Source: Larix sibirica (Eukaryota > Streptophyta > Pinopsida > Pinales > Pinaceae). Taken from it: DNA of 19,697 nt. Made by a program: the position numbers and the translations under genes. The DNA lies in the NCBI GenBank assembly GCA_004151065.3, contig NWUY0300010766.1, positions 1 to 19,697 of the forward strand, written 5' to 3'. Below, one piece after another: positions 9,351 to 18,600 of the stretch. The notes below the pieces were generated by a model that searched no databases, was not told where the DNA came from, and saw only the letters and a program-made list of their open reading frames with translations. Positions within the stretch are counted from its first letter, which is position 1. The number at the start of each line of letters is the position of its first letter.

Positions 9351-12300
9351 AAGCTTGTCTCTTGGAATTGTCGGGGAATGGGTGGACAAAATAAAGTAAA
9401 GGCAATGCAAGAAGTTGTCAAATCTGAAAGACCAGATGTGCTACTGATCCAGGAGACAATAATGAGCGATGTGGAGGCCCTGGCACTCACACATCTCTTT
9501 TGGAAAGATTGCCACGGGATTGTTGTCATCTCAAGAGGAGCTTTTGGAGGCATTGTGACCTTCTATTCAAGTAAGTTTTCTTCCAATTTCGTTAAAAATA
9601 GTCATCATTGGGTTTTAAACGAACTCTGCAACAAGGAAGATAACTCTTCCTTTTATATCTGTAATGTTTACGAGCCTACACATTACAAATATAAGCATTA
9701 TTTTTGGAAAATTCTTTCTTCTCTGAAGGAAATTATTAAAGATCAGGAAATTATCTTTGCTGGTGATTTTAACACTACAAAGTCCCATATTGAGAAGTGT
9801 GGAGGATCTAGGGTTAGGGATCCCTTCGGGGAAAATCTAGAAGACTTGATCTCAGACCTAGACTTGTTGGATCCTCCTCTTAAGAATGGAAATTTCACCT
9901 AGAGTAACCGCTGTATTGGTGTGGGTCATATTGCTGCCAGGATCTATCGCTTCCTAATCAACTCCTCCTTCCTTCAACAAAACTTGATCCCTACCTCCTT
10001 CGTGATCCCCTCTGCAATTTCTGATCATAAACCGATTTCTCTTACCCTTGCCACTCCTGCCAATCTTGGCCCAATTCCCTTCTGGTTTAATCCCGCTTGG
10101 TTGCAAGATGTTAAAGCTCTTGAGTTAATAAATTCTGCCTGGAAATACCCCTGCTATGGGTCCCCGAGTTATGTTTGGGAGAGCAAACTCAGAAATGTTC
10201 CTTATGTTTAAAAAGCTGGGAAAATTTTGAATTGAAATGCCTTGGACATGTTAAAAAGTAGTTACAAACAGACCTCGCAGCTCTTCAATCTGATATGGAA
10301 AGAGTTGACATCACCTCAGCTCTCATATGCCAAGAGCAGGAGCTGAACAACAAAATTCTCTGTGCAACTAGAAAAGAAGAAGAAGCTTAGAGAATTAAAT
10401 CTAGACAATTATGGTTAAAAGGGAGGGACAACAATAAGGGGTATTTTCATAAGCAAACTAAAGCTAGACTCAGCCAAAACATGATCAAAGAGCTCAGAGT
10501 TAATGACGGTGCTAGGATTCTTGATCAAGAGGAGATTAAAACTCATATCTTTCAACACTTCCAAGAGCTCTATCGGGATAACAATGAGACCGACCTCCTG
10601 GCCCAGGCTGACCTTCTTTCTGATATTCCCCCTCTCATCTCTGACAGAGAAAATCGTGAGCTCTCCAAGCGTATCATGGAATTTGAAATTAAAGATGCCA
10701 TATGAGCGTTGCATGCAGATAAAGCCCCAGGTCCGGACGGGTTTACCATTAATTTCTACAGAGCTGCGTGGGAAATCATCAAGGATGACTTGAAAAAAAT
10801 GATGTAACGGACTCGGAAAAAGGACAGGATTGGGTGGGGCACAAACTCCTACTTCCTTGCCTTAATTCCCAAATACAAGAATCCTTTATCCATCTCTCGC
10901 TTCAAGCCCATCTCACTCTGTAACACTTCCTACAAAATTCTCACTAAAATCTTAGCCACCAGAATGAAGAAAATTATGGACCACCTTATTTTTGAAACTC
11001 AAGGAGGCTTCATTGTGGAGAGGCAAATTCTTGACAATATAATCATAGTCTAGGAAGCGTTCCACTCTAGCATGGAGTGCAAGCAGCAAGGTATGGCAAT
11101 CAAACTTGACATGGCAAATTCATTTGATAGAGTCAATCATTTCTTCCTTTTTGAAATTATGATAAAGTTTGGATTCTCTCAAAGATTTGTAAGGTGGATT
11201 AAGGCCTGCATCAACAGTCCTTGGATTGCTCCCTTACTCAATGGAAGACCAACCAATTTCTTTAAAGCCTCTCAAGGAATCCCTCAGGAATGCCCACTCT
11301 CCCCTTTTCTTTACATTTTGGTTGTTGACTCCTTGAGCAGAAGGCTCCAATGTCTTCAAAACTCTGGGGAACTAAAAGGTCCGAAAATAGAGAAAGGGGT
11401 CAGAGCAGCTAATAATGCACAATTTGCGGATAATACTATTCTGTTGGGAGGAGCATCAATCACTATTGCTGAACTCTTTAAAAGTGTCCTTTCTCTCTTC
11501 CTAAAAGCTTCGGATGGTAAAATCAATGATCTCAAGTCAAAAGTGCATGGTTGGAACTGCTCGCAAGGCACCATGGCGAGGATCTCTAGAATTCTTGGTT
11601 TCGAAGGAATTACAGTCTATAATTCCTTCAATTACATTGGTATTCCCATTTTCAAAGGGGGGGAAAAGAAGAAGGACGACTGGCAAGGATTGATCGACAA
11701 AATCAAAAATAAAATCTCCTCCTGGGGGTTCAAATGGCTTAACCTTGCTGGGAAGCTTACATTGATAAAATCCATTTTATTTTCCTTCCCGATCTATGTA
11801 TGTTCTATTTCCTTAGCTCCAATTTCCATCATACAGGAAATCAACGGAGAAATCTGTAAATTCCTTTGGTAGGGGGGTAAAGCAAGTAACTCCAGAAAAT
11901 TCCACTTGATAAATTGGAACACTGTTTGCAGCTCTAAGAATTGTGGTGGAGCTAGGGTGAAGGATCCCAATATTATGAATCTTGCTCTGGGGGAAAAAAT
12001 TTTGTGGAGAATCGTCTCAAACAAAGATACCTGGTGGAAAAAAAGTCCTGCGAAAAAAATGCATGGTGGGAACTAGAAGTCGCTGCATTGAGAATGTAAA
12101 CTTGGAGAAAAAGGGGACTCCCATCTGGTATCTCTGCAAGAAGGCGGACTTCATTATCAAGGAAAAAATTCACTTGGTCATGGGAAATGGAAAGAATATA
12201 AAGATTTGGTATGATAAGTTGGGGCATAACTCCTTTGCTAATTTTCAGAATGAGTTAAGAGACCTTAAGAACTGGTTTGACAGCCAAAATATTCACACTT

Positions 12301-13618
12301 TGTATGACATCTCCAACTGGACCCCCTCTAGCAGATGGGACGGATGGAAATCGTTGGATCTTCTAGTTCATCTCCAGTCGGATTATAATGTCTTTCTCAC
12401 ATTGTTGCATGAGCAGTGCCTTGTTAATCGCTCTCTCAAAGATAGACGGGGATGGGGTAGGCCAGGCTCCTACTCGGTGAAAGAAGGCTATCTATTTGTG
12501 CATAACAACAGGACCAGAAATATCAGAGATGTCAAATGGGCCAAGGTTTGGTGTAAAGGTGGGTTACCAAAGGTGAATGTCTTCTTTTGGGTGCTTGCTC
12601 ATAGAAAAACTTTAACTACTGATAATCTGAGAAAACGTGGGATATTTGGCCCCCTTCATTGCACCCTTTGCAAAGAATCAGAAGAAACATTGGAGCACCT
12701 TATCCTTGAATGCAAGTTTACTATAGCAGTTTAGGATCATGCCTTTAAGAATTTAAATATCAATATTGTGATGCCAACAAATTGGAACAATCTATTCAAA
12801 TGCTGGAAGGATTATTATCAAGGTTCATTCCATAAGAAACTGGACTTCTTAAGAGCTTGGGAAGCTTTACCCATGTACATTAGTTGGAAGATATGGACTA
12901 CAAGGAATAAGGAAAGTTTTGAAGGTAAGCCCGCTTGCCCTGATAGGGTCTTCTCCATAGCTAAGGCACTATGGACCAAATCCTTATTTTCGCGTGGAAT
13001 GCCTAGCATTCAGCAGGAACCTTTGACAATGGATGAGATAAATTGGTTGGCCAACTTCCTTATGCCCCCCTCCTCTCCTCACTGGATCAAGCCTCCTAAA
13101 TTGCAGAGACCCTCGATATGGGAATTGAGGATGAACAAAGATGACTTTCAGCATTGGTGGGCTCTCTTGGGCTACAGCACTCTTTTTTTTATGGTGCCTC
13201 GAAAGGAAATCGAGGTTTGGCAGGTGCGGGGGGATTTATTTTAGACTCCAATGGGAATAAGCAGAGAGAGTTTGCATGGGGTATCGGGAGGAAGACGAAC
13301 AATGGCACAGAGTGGCTTGGCCTCATCAAAGGGTTGGAGATGGATATAAACCTGGGAATTACGAATTTGAAATTCCTTGGGGATTCATTAATTATCATTA
13401 GAGAAGCTAGAAGTATTATCACCAACAGGAGAGAACCCTCCTCCAAAATGCATCAACTCTTAGCCAGCATTAGGAAAGACTTCCATGAAATCACCTTCCT
13501 TCATATCTTAAGATGGCTTAACGGGCAAGCTGATGGACTGGCTAACACTGGCGTCGAGCTCTCCTATGGCTCAACTACTTGTGATAATGTCATTCATGAA
13601 AATGCATGGATCCCCTAG
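9348..13618 (+). pseudogene. LINE ORF2 polyprotein, copy 1 (endonuclease, RT, zf-RVT, RNase H), broken
   Basis: This frame would encode the target-primed reverse transcription enzyme, about 1,420 codons. The endonuclease has SWNCRG, LLIQET, GDFN at 9762-9773 and SDH at 10020-10028, all present. The RT has KLDMANSFDRV (motif A, Asp kept), a damaged motif B with PQE where RQG is expected, and FADN at 11423-11434 in place of FADD. The zf-RVT motif has Cys at 12660 and 12669, His at 12696 and Cys at 12711. RNase H keeps the Glu (TEWLGL), LGDS and ADGLAN acidic sites, but Tyr at 13190-13192 replaces the first catalytic Asp. In-frame stops are at 9900, 10259, 10388, 10703, 10805, 11051, 11870 and 12732. 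Frameshifts fall near 10207 (one base lost), at the 7-A run 12038-12044 (one gained) and at the 8-T run 13183-13190 (one lost), all judged against copy 2. It ends at TAG 13616-13618. Confidence 0.92.
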
Positions 13619-14882
13619 ATTATGGTCTCCCAATAATGCTTGGGATCTTTCCCCTTTTGGAGCTCCCATCCACTTTGGGCTCGGAATTTTAAAAAACAAT
13701 TAATTGCATATTTTTTAGAGTTTGCCCCAAGGCAAATGGCGGCCACTCAGCTCCTCGAAGGATCCCCTCACCTACCGACATTAATGACATCTGGCCATAC
13801 AGCCTGTTGGCTGGGATGCGAGGTAATGGCATTCTTCATCTGCCGGTGCATCCTCTTATTTTGATTTTGCTGCTCTCTGTCTTCGGCTTCAGATTTCTTG
13901 ATTTCTGTAGAGCTATGGAGCACCATTGCATTCCTGGGTGTTCTTAGGGTCGGGTTGATATGTATTTGAGGAATGATGGTTGATGCAAGCACGCATGCGG
14001 CCATAATGGAGGTTGTAGCTTGGGAAGTTTGGCAGGGCAGGACATGATGGGCGATCCGATGGGAAAGGTGGGAAGTAATTTCCCCGGGCTTGGCCCCTGT
14101 CGCAGGCACGCTAGAGTTGGTAATTTGCAAGGTCATCCTAGAAGGTAGAACATTTCTAAGTTTGAAGTTGAATTTCTCGATCGCCTGCAGGAACTGGAGC
14201 TTCAAGTTAGAATGATCAGGAGTGAAACTATGGAGTTTAAGAAGGTTCTTTCTCGTTTGTATACTCTGTTGTCTGCTTCTCACTCTGAGGCTAAATCGCA
14301 GAATGGTAAAGTGGCTAAAATAATCGAGCACCTTGAAGACACCCTAGGGCTTGCTTATCCTCATAAAGTCCGCAAACCTCAAGCTTCAAACAGTGAGTTG
14401 GAAGACATAGGTAGGAAAATGGAGAAGCTGTAGAAGTTTATGGCCCAAGCTGGGAACTTTGTGGACCTCAGTTCCGAGAAGAACATTATAGTGGATTTAG
14501 CAGGTGCGGTCATGGACATGGGACTGCAGTAGCAGCATGTTGGTTGGCTTCCTTATGTTTTGGTTTATGTTATGTTTACAGTTATGTCTTTAAGCTATAT
14601 GTATAGAGCCTTTGATGCTCATAGAACTGGAAGATTCTGCAATTTTTGTATAAGGTAGTCAACACATATGTTTTTCTTTTGTATAAACCTGCTAGGCCAG
14701 TTTGTTAGATGTTACAGTTTCCATAGAACAAGAAGGTATCACTTTAGTTACAAGTTAGAAAAAGATGAACTCGGAGGGATAGATGCTCTCCTGTCATGGG
14801 AGCAATCTATCAAATTTTTGTTGTGTACTGTTCTCTCTTTTTCTATATATAATCAAATTTGATTACCCGTTTCCATTAAAAA
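13619..14882 (+). other. Long LINE 3' region and A tail, copy 1
   Basis: About 1.26 kb lies between the ORF2 stop and the A tail, longer than the few hundred bases I expect of plant L1 3' UTRs. The first part (to about 14540) is relatively GC-rich and includes the frame described at 13984-14532. The rest is T-rich and ends with tatataatcaaatttgatta and the run of five A at 14878-14882. That terminal block is the likely reverse-transcriptase recognition end. Copy 2 leaves the window before its 3' region, so conservation cannot be tested here. Confidence 0.7.
13984..14532 (+). pseudogene. Mostly open, coiled-coil-like frame in the LINE 3' region, function unknown
   Basis: Frame 1 is open for about 182 codons apart from TAG at 14146-14148 and 14431-14433, and ends at TAG 14530-14532. 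The best part (about 14161-14430) begins FEVEFLDRLQELELQ and continues with MEFKKVLSRLYTLLSA and VAKIIEHLEDTLGL. Its leucine and charge spacing suggests amphipathic helices or a coiled coil. No domain is recognised. The stretch before 14146 is Gly/Arg-rich and may be non-coding. A minus-strand frame (13768-14331) is also open across much of it, so low stop density may partly reflect composition. It could be a captured host exon, a third LINE ORF, or chance. Confidence 0.35.
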
Positions 14883-14885
14883 GAA

Positions 14886-14986
14886 ACACTTTAGGAAAAC
14901 CGTGCTTACCTGATTGACTTAGTATGTGCTGTGGAACATTCTAGGAAAAATCCGTGCTTATCTGGTTGACGTTGTCCATGTATGGA
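14886..14986 (+). repeat. Imperfect tandem duplication, unit of about 50 bp, two copies
   Basis: Unit 1 is 14886-14935 and unit 2 is 14936-14986. They share the block taggaaaa, then ccgtgctta, then ctg/tgattgac-like sequence, and a closing tgga, with scattered substitutions and small gaps. The pair starts four bases after the LINE A tail. It is not a target-site duplication, because both units lie on the same side of the element. Confidence 0.7.
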
Positions 14987-15203
14987 TATATAATAGTTTG
15001 TTCCAATTTTCATTGTTGCGAAATGATGCATGTAGTTTTAAGATATTAAAAAGGATGATATTGAAAAGGTTTTTAGTTTAAGGGATTGGGTTAATGTAAA
15101 GTATTTTATATTTTTTTCTCAACAAATTTTTTGCTTAAATTTTTATAAATTTGGTATATTAACATTTTTAAATAAAAGTAAATTTATTAATATATTTTTT
15201 AAA
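14987..15203. other. Very AT-rich tract between the two LINE copies
   Basis: There is no gene. From about 15090 the sequence is almost entirely A and T, with runs of T and A (for example atatttttttctcaac and taatatattttttaaa). It ends at an undetermined base. It may be host flank, or decayed sequence around an assembly join. Confidence 0.6.
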
Positions 15204-15204
15204 N
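15204..15204. other. Undetermined base (N) at the copy 2 boundary
   Basis: This is the only N in the window. Recognisable LINE copy 2 sequence starts at the very next base, so the abrupt boundary may be an assembly join rather than a true 5' truncation. Confidence 0.95.
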
Positions 15205-15690
15205 ACATTGTTTTTGTGGTAAGGGCTTCTTCACCTTTTTGTTTGAAGTTAAAGAAGATCGAGATCTCATTTTTAGAAGTGGGCCGTACTTTATGGGTCT
15301 AAGGGGGCTCTATCTGAACCGATGGATCTTATCCTTTGACCCTGAAAGGGATGTGCCCTCAGCTATCCCTATTTGGGTTCGGTTGCCCCATCTTCCTTTG
15401 CACTGTTGGAATGATGAAACCCTCCAGGAAATTGGGAACTCCTTTGGGAAGTTCATTGATAAAGCTGAACCCAAAGGCCCCCTATTTTCTTTCGCAAGAA
15501 TCTACCTGGACCCCCCCTAAAGACAAGAGGTAGAAAATATCTACGCTATCATCGGGAGCAAGAGGCTGAAAGAGAAATGGAATTAGGAGGGAAACGAAGC
15601 ATTGAGGAGACCAAGTTGCTACATTCCTCCAAAAACCTTGGAAAACCAGAAGGTAGGGCTCGAGCATGACAACAATCGGGGAAGAAGTAA
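15205..15690 (+). pseudogene. LINE ORF1 remnant, copy 2 (DUF4283 fragment plus C-terminal tail)
   Basis: About 100 codons of the DUF4283 region are open from 15206 in frame 2, with FRSGPYF, HLPLHCWNDETLQEIGNSFG and FARIYL. Reading then crosses a deletion junction at 15508-15511 into the charged C-terminal tail, whose phase differs, so a TAA follows at 15518-15520. In the tail's own frame the sequence runs through an Arg/Glu-rich block similar to copy 1. It meets a TGA at 15666-15668, where copy 1 has GGC, and reaches the conserved TAA at 15688-15690. The zinc knuckle is absent. Confidence 0.85.
15508..15511 (+). other. Deletion junction in ORF1 of copy 2
   Basis: Upstream sequence matches copy 1 up to about 8610, and downstream sequence matches copy 1 from about 9169. 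About 558 bp of copy 1 is therefore missing, including the zinc knuckle. The trinucleotide gga occurs at both breakpoints in copy 1 (8608-8610 and 9166-9168) and once here, consistent with a microhomology join. Confidence 0.75.
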
Positions 15691-15692
15691 TG
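15688..15692 (+). promoter_or_regulatory. TAATG stop-start overlap joining ORF1 to ORF2 (copy 2)
   Basis: The ORF1-frame TAA (15688-15690) overlaps the ORF2 ATG (15690-15692), in the context aagtaatgaagctt. In copy 2 the ORF2 frame is also open upstream to an ATG at 15666. That start is created by sequence not shared with copy 1, so the ATG at 15690 is the ancestral start. Confidence 0.72.
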
Positions 15693-18600
15693 AAGCTTGT
15701 CTCTTGGAACTGTCGGGGCCTAGGGGGACAAAATAAAGTGAAGGCAATGCAAGAAATTGTCAAATCCGAAAGACCTGATGTCCTACTGATCCAAGAGACA
15801 AAAATGAGCGATGTGGAGGTCCCAGCACTCACACATCTCTTTTGGAAAGACTGCCACGGAAATGAAATAAGCTCAAGAGGAGCTTCTGGAGGCATAGCGA
15901 CCTTTTATTCAAGTAATTTCTCCTCCAAAATAGTTAAAGACAGTCAACATTGGATTTTAAATGAACTTTGCAATAAGGAAGATAATTCTTCCTTTTATAT
16001 CTGTAATGTTTATGGGCCTACTCATTACAAGGATAAGCAATATTTTTGGAACAATATTTCTGCCCTAAAGGAAATTATTAAAGATAAGGAAATTATCCTT
16101 GCAGGTGATTTTAACACTACAAAGTCCCAGGTTGAGAAACATGGAGGATCTAGAGTTAGGGACCCCTTTGGGAAAAATATGGAAGACTTGATCTCAGATC
16201 TTGACTTGTTGGATCCTCCTCTTAAGAACGACAATTTCACCTGGAACAACTGCCGAATTGGTGTAGGTCATATTGCTGCTAGGCTCAACCGCTTCCTTCT
16301 CAGCTTTTCCTTTCTGCAAAAAAACTTGATTTCAACCTCCTTTGCGATCCCTTCTGCGATTTCTAACCATAAACCGATTTCACTTACCTTTACCAACCCT
16401 GCCAATCTTGGCCCAATACCCTTCTAGTTTAATCCCGCCTGGTTACATGATGTAAAATCTCTTGAATTAATAAACTCTGCCTGGAAGTACCCCTGCTATG
16501 GGTCGTCAAGCTACGTTTGGGAGAGCAAACTAAAAAATGTTAGATATGTATTAAAAATTTGGGCAAAGTTAGAATTCAAATGCCTTGGGCATGTTAAAAG
16601 GAAATTACAAACGGACCTTGCAGCCCTCTAGGATGACATGGAAAGAGTGGATATTACCCCAGCCCTCATTTGCCAAGAGCAGGATTTGAATAGTAAAATA
16701 TTTTGCACAACTAGAAAAGAAGAAGAGGTCTGGAGAATTAAATCCAGACAATTATGGTTAAAAGGGGGGGATAGTAATACTGGGTACTTTCACAAGCAAA
16801 CTACAACTAGACTCAGCCATAACATGAATAAAGAGCTTAGAGCCAATGATAGGGTTAGGATTCTGGATCAAGAGGAGATTAAAGCTCACATCTATCACCA
16901 CTTCCAAGAGCTCTATCGGGACAACAATGAGACAGATCCCATGGCCCAGGCCTACCTTCTCTCTGATATTCCTCAACTCATTAATGATAGAGAAAAATAA
17001 GAGCACTCCAAGCCTATCATGGAATTTGAAATTAAAGAATCCATCTGGGCTTTGCATGCAGATAAAGCCCCAGGTTCGGACGGGTTTACTATTAATTTTT
17101 ACAGAGATGCGTGGGATATCATCAAGGATGACTTAAAAAAATGCTGAACTAGACTCGGAAAAAGGATAGGATTGGGGGAGCCAAAAAATCCTCTTTCCTT
17201 GCCCTAATCCCCAAAGACAAGAATCCTTTATCCATCTCTCGCTTCAGGCCTGTCTCTCTATGCAACACTTCTTACAAAATCCTGACCAAAATCTTAGCCA
17301 CTAGAATGAAGAAAGTTATGGACCACCTAATCTATGAAACTCAAGGAGGCTTCATTGCGGGGAGACAAATCCTTGACAGTATAATCATAGTCCAGGAAGC
17401 GGTTCACTCTAGCATGGAGCGCAAGTAGCAAGGTATGGAAATCAAACTTGACATGGAAAATGCGTTTGATAGAGTCAATCATTTCTCTTTGTTTGAAATC
17501 ATGTCAAAATTTGGTTTCTCCCAAAGATTTGTTAGGTGGATTAAGGCAAGCATTAGCAGTCCTTGGATTGCCCCTCTGGTAAATAGAAGACCAACCAAAT
17601 TCTTTAAAGCCTCTAGGGGAATCCGTCAGGGATGCCCTATCTCCATTTTTCTTTACATTATGGTTGCAGATACCCTGAGCAGAAGGTTACAACGTCTTCA
17701 GAACTCTGGGGATTTGAAAGGGCTGAAAATTGCAAGAGGGGTCAGAGCTGCAAACAACGCTCAATTTGTGGATGATACAATTTTTTTGGGAGGAGAGTCA
17801 TCCATTATTTCTGAATGCTTTAAAAATGTTCTTAATATCTTCCTTAAAGCTTCGGATGGTAAAATCAATGACCTCAAATCCAAAGTGTATGGTTGGAATT
17901 GCTCGCCAAGCGTCATGGCAAGGATCTCAAGAATCCTTGGGTTTGAAGGAATTACAGTATGGAATTCCTTCAGTTACCTTGGCATTCCCATCTTCAAAGG
18001 AAAAAAAAGGAGGATTGGCAAGGATTGATTGACAAACTCAAAAAGAAAATCTCTGCTTGGGGGTTCATGTGGCTAAACCGAGCTGGGAAGCTTACGTTGA
18101 TAAAATCCATTTTATCCGCCTATCTGATCTATTTATGTTCTATCTCCTTAGCTCCAAACAACATCATCCAGGAAATCAACAGAGAAATCCACAAATTTAT
18201 TTGGCAGGGGGGTAAAGCCAGCAACACCAGGAAATTCCATTTGATAAATTGGAACACTGTTTGCAGCTCTAAAACTTGTGGTAGAGTTGGGGTGAAGGAT
18301 CCCAACATAGTGAATCTTGCTCTAGGAGCAAAAATATTGTGGAGAATTTCCTCGGACAAAGTTACCTGGTGGAAAAAAGCCTTGTGAAAAAAATACATGG
18401 AGGGAACCAAAAGCCATTGCATTGAGAATTTAAACTTTGAAAAAAAGGGATCTCCCATCTGGGATCTGTGCAAGAAGGCGACCTTCATTATTAAGGAGAA
18501 ACTTCATTGGGTCGCTGGAAACGGAAAAAATATAAAGCTATGGTATGATAAGTTGGGGCTCAACTCCCCATCTAACTTCCAAAATGAGCTAAGAGACCTC

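Larger units (their letters stand above)
7925..14882 (+). mobile_element. Plant L1-type LINE, copy 1, near full length, inactive
   Basis: This is a non-LTR retrotransposon of about 6.96 kb. Order: a GC-rich leader (about 7925-8005), ORF1 (8006-9348), ORF2 (9348-13618), a long 3' region, and a 3' end reading gattacccgtttccatt followed by five A (14878-14882). The 5' edge is set by the sharp change from AT-rich flank to CG-rich leader and is uncertain by tens of bases. No long LTR pair is seen. ORF2 carries eight in-frame stops and three frameshifts, and ORF1 carries two stops and one shift, so the element is dead. No target-site duplication was found by eye. Most of ORF1 and ORF2 aligns to copy 2 at 15205-19697. 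Confidence 0.93.

Noticed and set aside
13768-14331. 187-codon minus-strand open frame in the LINE 3' region
   Set aside because: It is antisense to the element, lacks any domain, and overlaps the plus-strand coiled-coil frame; low stop density there may be compositional.
7880-14900. Target-site duplication for LINE copy 1
   Set aside because: No match of useful length was found between sequence before about 7925 and sequence after 14882; the insertion is old and the 5' edge is uncertain.
15666-15689. Upstream ATG at 15666 as the true ORF2 start in copy 2
   Set aside because: It arises from a change at a position where copy 1 reads GGC in the ORF1 frame; copy 1 has no such ATG, and the endonuclease domain starts at the ATG at 15690.
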